40,629 nucleotides of DNA from a virus, in the IMG/VR virus record IMGVR_UViG_3300024231_000961, positions 1-40,629 of that record; one strand, written 5' to 3'. This document shows positions 1-8,480 of this stretch, piece after piece (position 1 is the stretch's first letter; the number at the start of each line of letters is the position of its first letter). Both the position numbers and the translations under genes were made by a program. Under the pieces are notes generated by a model. The model was not told the origin of the DNA and made no database searches. It worked only from the letters and a program-made list of their open reading frames with translations.

Positions 1-299
1 TAATGTTAGTAGGAGCAGGACTAATGGGAATAGCAGCAGGCTTAGGAATGATAGCAATTTCAGGAATAGCAGCAATACCGGCTCTAGCCGCCTTATCTGC
101 TTTTGCTTTAGTAGCATCACCATTAGCAGCACTTGGAGGATTATTTGGAGATGGTGACGAACAAGAGGATAATTCACTGGCAGAGATATCAACTAAACTA
201 GATACTCTTATATCAGTCGTATCAGCAGGTGGGAATGTATACTTAGACGGAGATAAAGTAGGAGAAGCACAAGTATTGGGAACATATAAACTTTCTTAA
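1..299 (+). CDS. Tape-measure protein, C-terminal end (5' partial)
   Basis: The frame is open at the left edge, so the real start lies outside the window; codons are in phase from position 3. The visible 98 residues begin with a Gly/Ala/Leu-rich hydrophobic stretch of about 45 residues that looks membrane-like. An acidic linker (DGDEQEDN) and a short tail with VYLDGDKVGEAQV follow. Hydrophobic Gly/Ala stretches and a final YLDG.KVG-type segment are common at the ends of phage tape-measure proteins, which set tail length and may insert into the host membrane. The position just before baseplate genes agrees. Only the end is visible, so another tail protein remains possible. Confidence 0.55.
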   Translation, partial: MLVGAGLMGIAAGLGMIAISGIAAIPALAALSAFALVASPLAALGGLFGDGDEQEDNSLAEISTKLDTLISVVSAGGNVYLDGDKVGEAQVLGTYKLS

Positions 300-336
300 C
301 TTCTATTTATAATAAAATAAATTTAAATTAATAATT

Positions 337-546
337 ATGGCTAAAGGAATAATAAACAATCAACTACCTAATTCAACACTAGGACTTAAAGGAGTGACTC
401 CTCCACAGAGAGCAGGAGCTAAAGGTAAATCTAGACTACATTATGAGTCTTCGATTAATAACAACCCAGAAATTGCACAGAGTCCATCAGGATTAGACCT
501 TAACGGAGTAACACCGGACAAATATTCAGATAACCCTCCAGCATAA
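337..546 (+). CDS. Small tail-region protein of unknown function
   Basis: This 69-residue protein lies between the tape-measure end and a large tail gene, 4 bases before the latter. It is rich in Asn, Pro, Ser and Gly and has no membrane segment. It contains a weak internal duplication, LGLKGVTPP near residue 16 and LDLNGVTPD near residue 53. I do not recognise a family. Position and composition suggest a minor virion or tail-assembly component, but that is inference only. Confidence 0.6.
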   Translation: MAKGIINNQLPNSTLGLKGVTPPQRAGAKGKSRLHYESSINNNPEIAQSPSGLDLNGVTPDKYSDNPPA

Positions 547-550
547 GCTT

Positions 551-2914
551 ATGCCAATTATAAGGAACCTTAAAAAAGACTTTGACGAAGGTCGTATGGA
601 TAGTTTACGTTCAGTTACTTATAGGGAAACTGGTACTGAGGCTCCTTATGTAACAAAGAATATAGGGAGCAAATCCGACGAAGTTACAAAAAGAATTGAC
701 GATCTTGCCCGTATGGGTAAAATGCTTATAAGCAAGCCAGGACTTGAACACCTAGCAAAGGAAGGTATATTAAAGCAAGGAGAAATAACAGATAAGTTAA
801 GGCAAAATGAAAAGTACAAAAACGGAACTGCTGTAGGTAATTTTCTCAGAAGAGCAACAGGCACTGTAGAACACTTAGCTTTAGTCGCTGGCTCTACCTT
901 AGCCCAGGTACCTGTTAATGGAACCGGAACACACTTTGTTAGAGGTTTTAATAAAGATACGTACTTACAAGAAAGTACATCATTTCCCGGGCCAGTAAAC
1001 GGTTCTACCTATACTCTTGACGGACAAAAAGTACCAATGTCAAGCCTAAGCTCAGAATCTACCCTACCTACTTTAAATACAACTTCTTCTCCTGGAAATT
1101 TGGGAAAGTTAAATATAGGTATACAAGGAGATCTAGAACCGAGTTATGGACCTGCAGGAAAAGTAGTTGATAAGTACGGTTACGGAAACAACTTTACTGA
1201 GACTGATACAAGTCTAAATATAGAAAAAGCTTCTAGCGGAACAGTTATAAATAATAAAACAGAAGGTTTAGAAAATTCTACTTTAACTAAAGGTACTTTA
1301 GGACGTACTAATAAAGGTGTAGTAGGGACTCTTGAATCTAATTTTGATAGAAGTAACAAATATAGTAATACCAGTCCACTAACAGGAGTAGGAACTTTAG
1401 ATAATGCTAATAATGTACAAAATGGAGTAAGTACTGCAAAACCGCAAGACCTTACTAGAAATACAACAGCATCACCAGAAAGCTTAGGGGTATCTAATAA
1501 GAACGTTATAGGAGACATACCTGAGGAAGTAAATTCAAGCAATTACCGCCCGGATACTCCTTATACAGAAACTGAGACAACTAACAATGCAATTGCTGTA
1601 CGTACTGGAAACCCAGTTAACAACCCTAAAGGGGAAGGTGAATTCAATCAAACGTTTGCAGTACAAACTACATCACTTGAAGGAGAATTCGGAATTAGCA
1701 ATAAAAAGATTGAAGGAGATATAGCTCCATTAGAAAATACTAAAGCAACTAAATTCACAATAGGTGATTCTAAAACTAAATTAGGAACACAGGAAAATAT
1801 ATTAGCAGCACAACCAGGAGTTACAGGTAGTATTATAAAAATACCACTTAAAGACTCCCCAACACCGGATGAGTTTGTGGATAATCAAATGTCTACACAA
1901 CTATACTCATCAGGGAGTACATATACAGGAGAAACTGCTAAACAGCATGTAGATATACTTAAACACGGAGATGGACTAAATGTAGGTATAGCAAATAGAG
2001 CTAATCTCAACGATGATACTATTGGCGGAACATCAAAACCAATACCGGACAAGCTTAACCCCGACTCTGCAACTTATAGTCAACTAACTTCTTCTACAAA
2101 ACTAAAAGATTTTAGAGAAACAGATGAATTTGGAGGTGGAATAAGAAACACCTACTCCTTTGATTATAGTGATATAAAAATAAATAAAGAAAAAAGAGTA
2201 GGTCTAGGAAACCCAGGTAAAGCATCTAGAATAAGAACATCCTATACAATTTCAGACCCAGATACAGTAGATAAAATAAATGCATTAGATGTTAGTAAAA
2301 AACCTTTAGACGGAATAGAGGAAAACAGAGATTTAGTACAGTTAGAATTTCAGGTGATAACACCAGAAGAAACATACTATTTAGCTTTTAGAGCATTTCT
2401 TGATACCTTTGACGATAGTTTTAACGGTTCATGGAAATCAAGTAAATATCTAGGTAGAGCAGATAGTTTTTACACATACAGCGGATTTGAAAGAACTATA
2501 AATATAGGATTTAAAATAGCAGCACAGTCAAAAGACGAAATGAAACCACTGTATAGAAAAGTTGCAACTTTAGCTTCTGTAACAGCACCTTCATACGGTA
2601 CCGGTGGTAGATTTATGAGAGGTACTATAGCTAAGGTAACCGTAGGAGATTACATATACGAACAACCAGGTATAATAGAATCAGTTCAATACACATGGCA
2701 AAAAGACTACCCCTGGGAGATATCTTTTCAAAATCCGGAAGGAGAAGGAGGTAAAGATCAGATACTTCCTCATGTACTGGATGTATCATTATCATTTAAA
2801 GTAATACACGACTTCTTACCAGAAACAGGGTTAACACCATTTATAACAAATCACAGGCCAATAAAAAGTAATAAAGATACATATATTCCTTTAAAGAATG
2901 GACTTAAAGAGTAA
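551..2914 (+). CDS. Large tail/baseplate structural protein with repeat-rich N-terminal half
   Basis: The 787-residue protein has two parts. The N-terminal region (about residues 1-120) is charged and helical. Residues about 180-420 are Thr/Ser/Asn/Gly-rich with at least four imperfect copies of a motif like LGxxNKxxxGDLE, near residues 182, 248, 310 and 378, spaced about 65 residues. The C-terminal 200 residues look like a compact beta-rich fold (YLGRADSFYTYSGFERTINI, then SVQYTWQKDYPWEISFQNPEG), as seen in tail-tube-like or baseplate proteins of contractile phages. It sits between the tape measure and the gp53-like wedge gene. The exact role (tube initiator, baseplate or spike) cannot be settled from sequence. 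Confidence 0.6.
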   Translation: MPIIRNLKKDFDEGRMDSLRSVTYRETGTEAPYVTKNIGSKSDEVTKRIDDLARMGKMLISKPGLEHLAKEGILKQGEITDKLRQNEKYKNGTAVGNFLRRATGTVEHLALVAGSTLAQVPVNGTGTHFVRGFNKDTYLQESTSFPGPVNGSTYTLDGQKVPMSSLSSESTLPTLNTTSSPGNLGKLNIGIQGDLEPSYGPAGKVVDKYGYGNNFTETDTSLNIEKASSGTVINNKTEGLENSTLTKGTLGRTNKGVVGTLESNFDRSNKYSNTSPLTGVGTLDNANNVQNGVSTAKPQDLTRNTTASPESLGVSNKNVIGDIPEEVNSSNYRPDTPYTETETTNNAIAVRTGNPVNNPKGEGEFNQTFAVQTTSLEGEFGISNKKIEGDIAPLENTKATKFTIGDSKTKLGTQENILAAQPGVTGSIIKIPLKDSPTPDEFVDNQMSTQLYSSGSTYTGETAKQHVDILKHGDGLNVGIANRANLNDDTIGGTSKPIPDKLNPDSATYSQLTSSTKLKDFRETDEFGGGIRNTYSFDYSDIKINKEKRVGLGNPGKASRIRTSYTISDPDTVDKINALDVSKKPLDGIEENRDLVQLEFQVITPEETYYLAFRAFLDTFDDSFNGSWKSSKYLGRADSFYTYSGFERTINIGFKIAAQSKDEMKPLYRKVATLASVTAPSYGTGGRFMRGTIAKVTVGDYIYEQPGIIESVQYTWQKDYPWEISFQNPEGEGGKDQILPHVLDVSLSFKVIHDFLPETGLTPFITNHRPIKSNKDTYIPLKNGLKE

Positions 2915-2949
2915 AAAAGTAGGTTTCTTACTTGAAAGATAAAAAAAAA

Positions 2950-2960
2950 TTCGTATATTA
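2950..2960 (+). promoter_or_regulatory. Phage promoter-like motif TTCGTATATTA
   Basis: This is an exact copy of the motif that recurs at starts of transcription units in this window. It ends 4 bases before the ATG at 2965. If it acts like a -10 box, transcription would begin at about the start codon, giving a leaderless mRNA. Confidence 0.5.
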
Positions 2961-2964
2961 AAAG

Positions 2965-3270
2965 ATGGGAAGAAGATTTAAAAAAATACCGGTTAGTAAA
3001 ACAGTTGGAGGAACTACCTATAAAAGAAACGTAATATACCCGGAAATTCCCTTAAGTGAAAATGATGTATACGTGATAACTCAATACGGAGACAGGTATG
3101 ATTCTCTAGCCCTTGAATTCTATAAAGACTCAGAACTATGGTGGATAATCTCTTCTGCTAATAATTACCAAAAAGGCTCGCTTAATGTAACACCTGGTGT
3201 ACAGTTGAGAATACCTGCTGATAAAACCGCAGCTATACAGTTATATGAAGAAGTTAATAAAAATAGATAA
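2965..3270 (+). CDS. Baseplate wedge protein, gp53/LysM-like
   Basis: The protein is 101 residues with a central segment typical of small LysM-like baseplate wedge proteins: DVYVITQYGDRYDSLALEFY, then SELWWIISSANN, then VTPGVQLRIP (residues about 36-85). The order 'graded by a repeated Y-G-D-R-x-D-x-L-A, W-W-I-I, P-G-x-x-L-R-I-P' is what T4 gp53-like proteins show. In contractile tails it joins baseplate wedges around the hub. Neighbours are tail genes on both sides, and its stop overlaps the next start by one base (TAATG). No other in-frame ATG lies near the start, so the ATG 4 bases after the promoter-like motif is the only choice. Confidence 0.7.
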   Translation: MGRRFKKIPVSKTVGGTTYKRNVIYPEIPLSENDVYVITQYGDRYDSLALEFYKDSELWWIISSANNYQKGSLNVTPGVQLRIPADKTAAIQLYEEVNKNR

Positions 3271-4817
3271 TGTCTAAAAAAGGAAAAGATAAACCTCAAG
3301 GTCAACCTCAAGAAGTTATTGGTGGAGGAATAGACGGAAGTGTGGTAGAACAGCTCATCGCACGGGAAAGTCTTATATCTTCTTCTAAGAGAGACAAAAA
3401 CCACTTACTTTTCTTTAATAGTAATGGCGCCTGGGCAAGAATAGTATCGAGTGTTAATACAATAACAAAAGCGGAGACAGAAGGATTAGCAACAGGTAAG
3501 AAGACGATTAAAGATGTAGTAGGTAGTAAAAATCTAGCTTATAATAATGTCATTATGGGCGGCACTGTTAAACAAGGAACCGCTACACAGCCGACTTCAA
3601 TCAACGGAGGAATTAATCAATCAAAACACAATCCTATAAACATAGACACGGATGGATATGTTTCTGCAGGAGATATAAAAGATAGTGCCTACCATAACTA
3701 TGAAAGCTTAGGACACAGACCAACTCCAGGAATTAACTCTGTCTCTGTTAAATCTAAAGGTACTTACGGTAGTTTAAGAGAAGCAGAAGTAAATGTAACA
3801 GTATGGACATTAGAAGATTTAGAGATGATGCAAGCTCTATACCTCAGACCTGGTTTTTCTATACTTTTAGAATGGGGACATTCTTTACAACTCGACAGTA
3901 AATCAGGAGAAGTAGTTAAAGATATACAGTTTTATAGAAAGTTTTTAAGAAATAAGATACCAAAAAAAACTATACAAAATGACTTAAAAGAACTATCCTT
4001 TGATTCTAGCTATAACTACGATTCAATGACAGGTTTCGTATCTAATTTTAATTGGAGCTTTAGAGAAGATGGAGGTTATGATTGTATGATTAAAATAATA
4101 TCTAAAGGAACAGTTCTTGAATCAATCGCTGTTACTTTCGATACTTCAAACGTATATCCACCTGACCAACTCGATAAATGGAGTGAAGACAAAGGTAAAA
4201 AAGAAAGGAGATCTATATACCACAAGTTATTTGTAGAACTTGAACACTTAATCGGAGACCCTAACTCAGGTGTTCAGGAATTTAAACAAAATACAGTAGA
4301 ATTTATAGATTCAATAGACGATGTAGGAACAGCAGTCCAAATAGCACTAGCAACTGGAAATACTGATCTTCTAGCTACAGCTACAGCTACAGCAGTAGAA
4401 GAGTTTACCGAAATATTTACAGGAGATGATGAAAGAGCAAGAGAAGACCTAAACGATATTTCAACAACTACAGGTAGAGCACTACTGGAAGATGTTAATT
4501 TCAAAGCAAAATACGATAAAGTAATAAATGGAGGCAGTTTAGAGTATAGAAATTCATCTTATAATTGGACTAAAGATAAACCTTTATCTCAATACAATGA
4601 AGATAAGGTAGTACCTTACTTAAATGATAAATTTGGAATGTACGGACTTAAGTTTACAAAAGCCGGCTGGGGAAATTACGTAAAAATAACTGTAGTAGGA
4701 GATGCATCAAGATCGGCGGAATTCGAGCTGAACACCTTAACACCTCAAGGGTCTAGGAAAGAGACGTATAATATAATGGATTTTATTGTAGAAAATGGTA
4801 AACTCCCTAGTAATTAA
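3270..4817 (+). CDS. Baseplate hub-like structural protein
   Basis: This 515-residue protein has a central segment near residues 165-210 (KGTYGSLREAEVNVTVWTLE, then LYLRPGFSILLEWGHSLQLD) that I associate with large baseplate or tail-hub proteins of myovirus-like phages. The G-S-L-R-E-A and L-E-W-G-H core is distinctive. The rest is beta-rich with an acidic, Ala/Thr-rich helical insert around residues 355-410. It lies directly after the gp53-like gene (one-base overlap) and just before the hub enzyme gene, the usual place for a gp27-type hub component. The assignment rests on context and these short motifs. Confidence 0.55.
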   Translation: MSKKGKDKPQGQPQEVIGGGIDGSVVEQLIARESLISSSKRDKNHLLFFNSNGAWARIVSSVNTITKAETEGLATGKKTIKDVVGSKNLAYNNVIMGGTVKQGTATQPTSINGGINQSKHNPINIDTDGYVSAGDIKDSAYHNYESLGHRPTPGINSVSVKSKGTYGSLREAEVNVTVWTLEDLEMMQALYLRPGFSILLEWGHSLQLDSKSGEVVKDIQFYRKFLRNKIPKKTIQNDLKELSFDSSYNYDSMTGFVSNFNWSFREDGGYDCMIKIISKGTVLESIAVTFDTSNVYPPDQLDKWSEDKGKKERRSIYHKLFVELEHLIGDPNSGVQEFKQNTVEFIDSIDDVGTAVQIALATGNTDLLATATATAVEEFTEIFTGDDERAREDLNDISTTTGRALLEDVNFKAKYDKVINGGSLEYRNSSYNWTKDKPLSQYNEDKVVPYLNDKFGMYGLKFTKAGWGNYVKITVVGDASRSAEFELNTLTPQGSRKETYNIMDFIVENGKLPSN

Positions 4818-4823
4818 TAATAT

Positions 4824-7745
4824 ATGGCTAGTAAATACACTGAACAAACATACAAGTACTTAGATACAACTCCTAAAGGAGGTCAAACTTTACCTCCTAC
4901 AATGAAGCCAAACGCTACATATATTGCTAAATACCTAAAATCACAAGGGTATACTAAAGCTGGAGCACAAGCAGTACTAGCTAACATAAAAAAAGAAAGT
5001 TACTTTAAACCAGCAATAGTTGAAGTTGGAGTAGGTGGAAATTCTGAAATAGGTGGGAAAGGAGGAATCGGGTTAATTCAATGGACTGGTCAAGGAAAAA
5101 GAAGAAGAGGTAAATTAGAAAAAGCAGCAAATTTTGATAAAGAAGTTAGAGATAGTTTAGATTTTCAAACTAAGTACTTAGTAAGCGAAGTAAAAGGAAA
5201 ACCTATTGCTAACATATTAAAATCAACTGCAAACCCAGTAGAAGCAACTTTAGAGCTTCTGTTTTTAGATATTCGACCACAATCTGCTATTAACGTAAAA
5301 AAAGCAATCAATAAAGGACTTGACCCAGCTAGTAAAGATATTAAGAAAGTACAAAATAGGGTAAATGCTACATGGGCAGTTCAGAGTATAGTAGATGAAG
5401 TATGGGGAGGAACCGTAGAGGACTATCCTACAGGAACTACTCCAACTGAAAACGGAACAGGTAATAGTGCAAACAATACTTCGAACAACACTAGTAAACC
5501 AGACCCAGATAAAGTTAACCAAACTAGTGACAATAAGCAGAAATTACAAACACCTCCAGCTATAGATCAACTACCAATATATACTAAGGATAGTTTTATG
5601 AGATCTCAGGCACAGCATTTAAAAAATACAATAAATGGATTCGTTGCATTTAGGTTAAAGTCTATAGAAGAGAAAGATACAGGAGTATTCGATAATGATG
5701 ATTTAAATGAATATTGGATACCTCTTTATGTTGTTTTAGATATATATAATCAATATGTTAGTTTAATAGATGCAACTGTAGAGCCAGAGAAGGGATCAAA
5801 TACACCAGGTAGAAAATTAACTGAGTTTTACACCGGATACCAGGACATAGACGATACCAAACAAGCATATGAGAAAGAATGTAAATTTCTTACAAACAAC
5901 TTGCATTTTTCAATCGATCCTATGGTGTGTGTATTACCTAAGCCTGTTCAAAATATCACAGTGTACGATTCTAAAAAACAACCAGTACTTTGGAGAGACC
6001 CTGTTGTAGGCTACGATACTACTTCTTATGCTCCAGGACTCATATATAAAAACGGGTTTCACAAGAACGTTGTAGAAGCTCTACAGAGAGGATTAATGAG
6101 AGGGGAGACAGATGATATACTAAACATTCTAATTTCTTGCCAACTACTTCAAGAAGAGTTGGATAAAATAATCAGTAAGACAGAAGATTCTGACCAAAAT
6201 GAAGGAAACGATATGGTGACTTTTATAAGGACTATATTGAAAGCATGTAATGAGGCTTTAGGTGGAATAAATGACCTAGATACAATATACGATGAACAGG
6301 ACGATAGATTTTATATAGTAGACCGTAAAGTAACACCAGCACTACGTAATATACTGCCAACCATTAGCCTTACAGGACTTAAATCAACAATTACAAACCT
6401 CAATATATCTAGTAAAATTAGTTCAAATATTGCTAGTATGGTATCTATAGCAGCTCAAGGAACTGGTGGACATACTAAAGATAATATAGCACCTTTATTA
6501 GAGTGGAATAGAGGTTTATTAGATAGACACATAAGACATAAATCTCAAAAAAATACAGCCGATAACGGACAAGTTAAAGAGAATCGAGAAACACCAGAAG
6601 ATAAGAGGTTAAAAAAATGGACTTTAGCATACCACGACTACTGGGAAGAGCTTAACGGTAATTCTGGCTTTTGGGCAGATAACGGAGACTACGATAGCAA
6701 AGCAGTTGCTAATATAAAAGGGTACCATAAAGAGTGGTGTCAAAAGTGGGTAGTGGAAATGAAGAGTAAATCAAAAGAAGACCCAACACCAGCACCAGGT
6801 GTGATACCGGTTGAATTATCTTTTACAACTATGGGTATAGGAGGATTAAAGATAGGACAAGCATTTCTAGTAGAAGAAGGAGTACTACCTTTCCAATATT
6901 CAGAAAATTTTGGATTTATAATAACAGGACTCTCTCATAACATATCAGATGGTAAATGGACTACAGATGTAAAAACACAATTCTACTCAACTAAACCACC
7001 AACACAAGAAGAGATAGAATACTTTAACGAAAAACACAGCTCAGAAGCAGTACCTTATCAGAATAACAACTCATCATCACCAACATCAGGAGGAACTGCA
7101 GGTAGTGTAACTACGGCAGGAGCAACATTAGGTGAACAGGGAGAAATAGTCGTTGCTGATGGACAAGATCCTGCACCGATTATTAATCCTAATAAGATAG
7201 GAAGAAGATCTCCATATCATAATAAAGGACTAGCACCAGTTGTCGCAAATAAACCTCTAGTAAGAGAGTGGGGAAGTAAAGCAAGAACATACGGTAAATC
7301 TAACGTACTAAAAGGAGCTACAGACGGTATTTTTGCTCCTATAGGTGGACCAGGTACCCCTGGAGCTTCATGGGGAAGTAGTAGCTCTTCAAATGTAAAT
7401 GGATCATACTACCTTGAAACAAAAGCAGCAGCACAATTTGTTGGATGGTATAACGAAATGGTGACAGCAGGAATAAAATTTAGAGTAACGTCTGCTTTAA
7501 GGTTCGGGAGTAATGTCGGTGGAGGTGTACATGGTTATGGACTTGCAGTTGATTTCGGCAATTTATGGAGATTAGTAGGAGGAGCAGAAACTAATATACC
7601 TAATAAAAACGCAAGAATTCAGAACCCAGTATGGAAGCAAATGGCTGAAATAGGGGCTAAGTACGGCTGGTATAATCCTTGGAGATTATCTGATGGCGCA
7701 AGACAAGAAGAATTATGGCATTTTGAATACTGGGGTCCAGCATAA
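4824..7745 (+). CDS. Tail hub with N-terminal phage lysozyme and C-terminal M15 peptidase
   Basis: This 973-residue multidomain protein carries two predicted peptidoglycan enzymes. Residues about 30-195 resemble the phage tail lysozyme family: NIKKESYFKPA with Glu58 as the likely catalytic acid, and GIGLIQWTG at 81-89. A Thr/Asn linker (about 195-250) leads to a long central region (about 255-780) that looks like a hub or spike scaffold. Residues about 850-973 match M15/VanY-type D-Ala-D-Ala peptidases: the zinc motif HxxGxAxD at His903-Asp910 and the ExWH motif at Glu963-His966 are intact. The likely role is local digestion of host peptidoglycan when the tail penetrates. It is 6 bases downstream of the hub-like gene. 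Confidence 0.8.
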   Translation: MASKYTEQTYKYLDTTPKGGQTLPPTMKPNATYIAKYLKSQGYTKAGAQAVLANIKKESYFKPAIVEVGVGGNSEIGGKGGIGLIQWTGQGKRRRGKLEKAANFDKEVRDSLDFQTKYLVSEVKGKPIANILKSTANPVEATLELLFLDIRPQSAINVKKAINKGLDPASKDIKKVQNRVNATWAVQSIVDEVWGGTVEDYPTGTTPTENGTGNSANNTSNNTSKPDPDKVNQTSDNKQKLQTPPAIDQLPIYTKDSFMRSQAQHLKNTINGFVAFRLKSIEEKDTGVFDNDDLNEYWIPLYVVLDIYNQYVSLIDATVEPEKGSNTPGRKLTEFYTGYQDIDDTKQAYEKECKFLTNNLHFSIDPMVCVLPKPVQNITVYDSKKQPVLWRDPVVGYDTTSYAPGLIYKNGFHKNVVEALQRGLMRGETDDILNILISCQLLQEELDKIISKTEDSDQNEGNDMVTFIRTILKACNEALGGINDLDTIYDEQDDRFYIVDRKVTPALRNILPTISLTGLKSTITNLNISSKISSNIASMVSIAAQGTGGHTKDNIAPLLEWNRGLLDRHIRHKSQKNTADNGQVKENRETPEDKRLKKWTLAYHDYWEELNGNSGFWADNGDYDSKAVANIKGYHKEWCQKWVVEMKSKSKEDPTPAPGVIPVELSFTTMGIGGLKIGQAFLVEEGVLPFQYSENFGFIITGLSHNISDGKWTTDVKTQFYSTKPPTQEEIEYFNEKHSSEAVPYQNNNSSSPTSGGTAGSVTTAGATLGEQGEIVVADGQDPAPIINPNKIGRRSPYHNKGLAPVVANKPLVREWGSKARTYGKSNVLKGATDGIFAPIGGPGTPGASWGSSSSSNVNGSYYLETKAAAQFVGWYNEMVTAGIKFRVTSALRFGSNVGGGVHGYGLAVDFGNLWRLVGGAETNIPNKNARIQNPVWKQMAEIGAKYGWYNPWRLSDGARQEELWHFEYWGPA

Positions 7746-7757
7746 AACTATATACAA

Positions 7758-8438
7758 ATGTATTTACCTAAATCACAATATAAATTAACTAAAGTTAAAG
7801 ATATACCAAACGTAAAAGAGGTAGTTGACCGTTTAGGAAACTTTATTAACTCAAATAAACAAGTAGTTCTAACGTCTTTTGGTACTATATTCGATAAAGC
7901 AGGAATAGATTTTGATAAAGGAGATTTTTCAAAAGCGATGGAGTTGTTTTCTACTGGAACAGCAGAAGATTCTGAATCTAGTGATAAACCTGGATATGAA
8001 TTCGATAAAGAAAATCCAGAAATAAATTCATCTGTAAAATCATTTTCTTTAAAACTTCCTCCTACATCAGACGATAGAAAGAGAGGAATAATGCAAAGAT
8101 GTTTTTACTATAATAAATGTACAGGAAAAGCATCAGAAGTTTCAAAAGTACAACTAAAAAATTTAAATGTAAACAAAGACCTATGTACTGAATTAGCGAT
8201 AGCTGACTGGTATATTAAAGGTTCTGCTAAAGATAGAACTGTAAACGGATATTTTTTAGAAGGTTTAGAGACCATTAACAGTAGAACAGTACAGGAACTT
8301 AAAAAAACTATTCCGGTAATAGAAGGACTTATTAAAAGTCCATTAGAATACGTCGAAGATACATTTATACCTTCATCTAAGGAATACAAACCTCAGAAAA
8401 AAGACATTATTATACCTTCTCCAGGAAAAGAGTTGTAG
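7758..8438 (+). CDS. Tail-module protein of unknown function
   Basis: This 226-residue soluble protein starts 12 bases after the hub enzyme and ends the tail gene run, just before a promoter-like motif. It has an acidic central part (about residues 65-95), a segment with three cysteines (QRCFYYNKCTG and DLCTE, near residues 115-140), and a basic, Pro/Lys-rich C-terminus. I do not recognise the family. Gene order suggests a baseplate or tail-completion protein. Confidence 0.6.
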   Translation: MYLPKSQYKLTKVKDIPNVKEVVDRLGNFINSNKQVVLTSFGTIFDKAGIDFDKGDFSKAMELFSTGTAEDSESSDKPGYEFDKENPEINSSVKSFSLKLPPTSDDRKRGIMQRCFYYNKCTGKASEVSKVQLKNLNVNKDLCTELAIADWYIKGSAKDRTVNGYFLEGLETINSRTVQELKKTIPVIEGLIKSPLEYVEDTFIPSSKEYKPQKKDIIIPSPGKEL

Positions 8439-8461
8439 ATACGAAATATTTTCGTATATTA
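8439..8461 (+). promoter_or_regulatory. Promoter-like TTCGTATATTA motif inside an inverted repeat
   Basis: The motif TTCGTATATTA occupies 8451-8461. It overlaps a perfect 8-base inverted repeat: ATACGAAA at 8439-8446 and TTTCGTAT at 8450-8457, with a 3-base spacer. The next start codon (GTG 8481) is 19 bases downstream. The site separates the tail genes from the replication genes, so it is a good candidate promoter, and the repeat could be an operator. Confidence 0.5.
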
Positions 8462-8480
8462 TAATAAAGGTTACAAACAA

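Noticed and set aside
1180-1542. Open frame of 120 codons on the reverse strand
   Set aside because: It lies wholly inside the 787-residue tail gene, has no start signature, and its composition mirrors the repeats of that gene.
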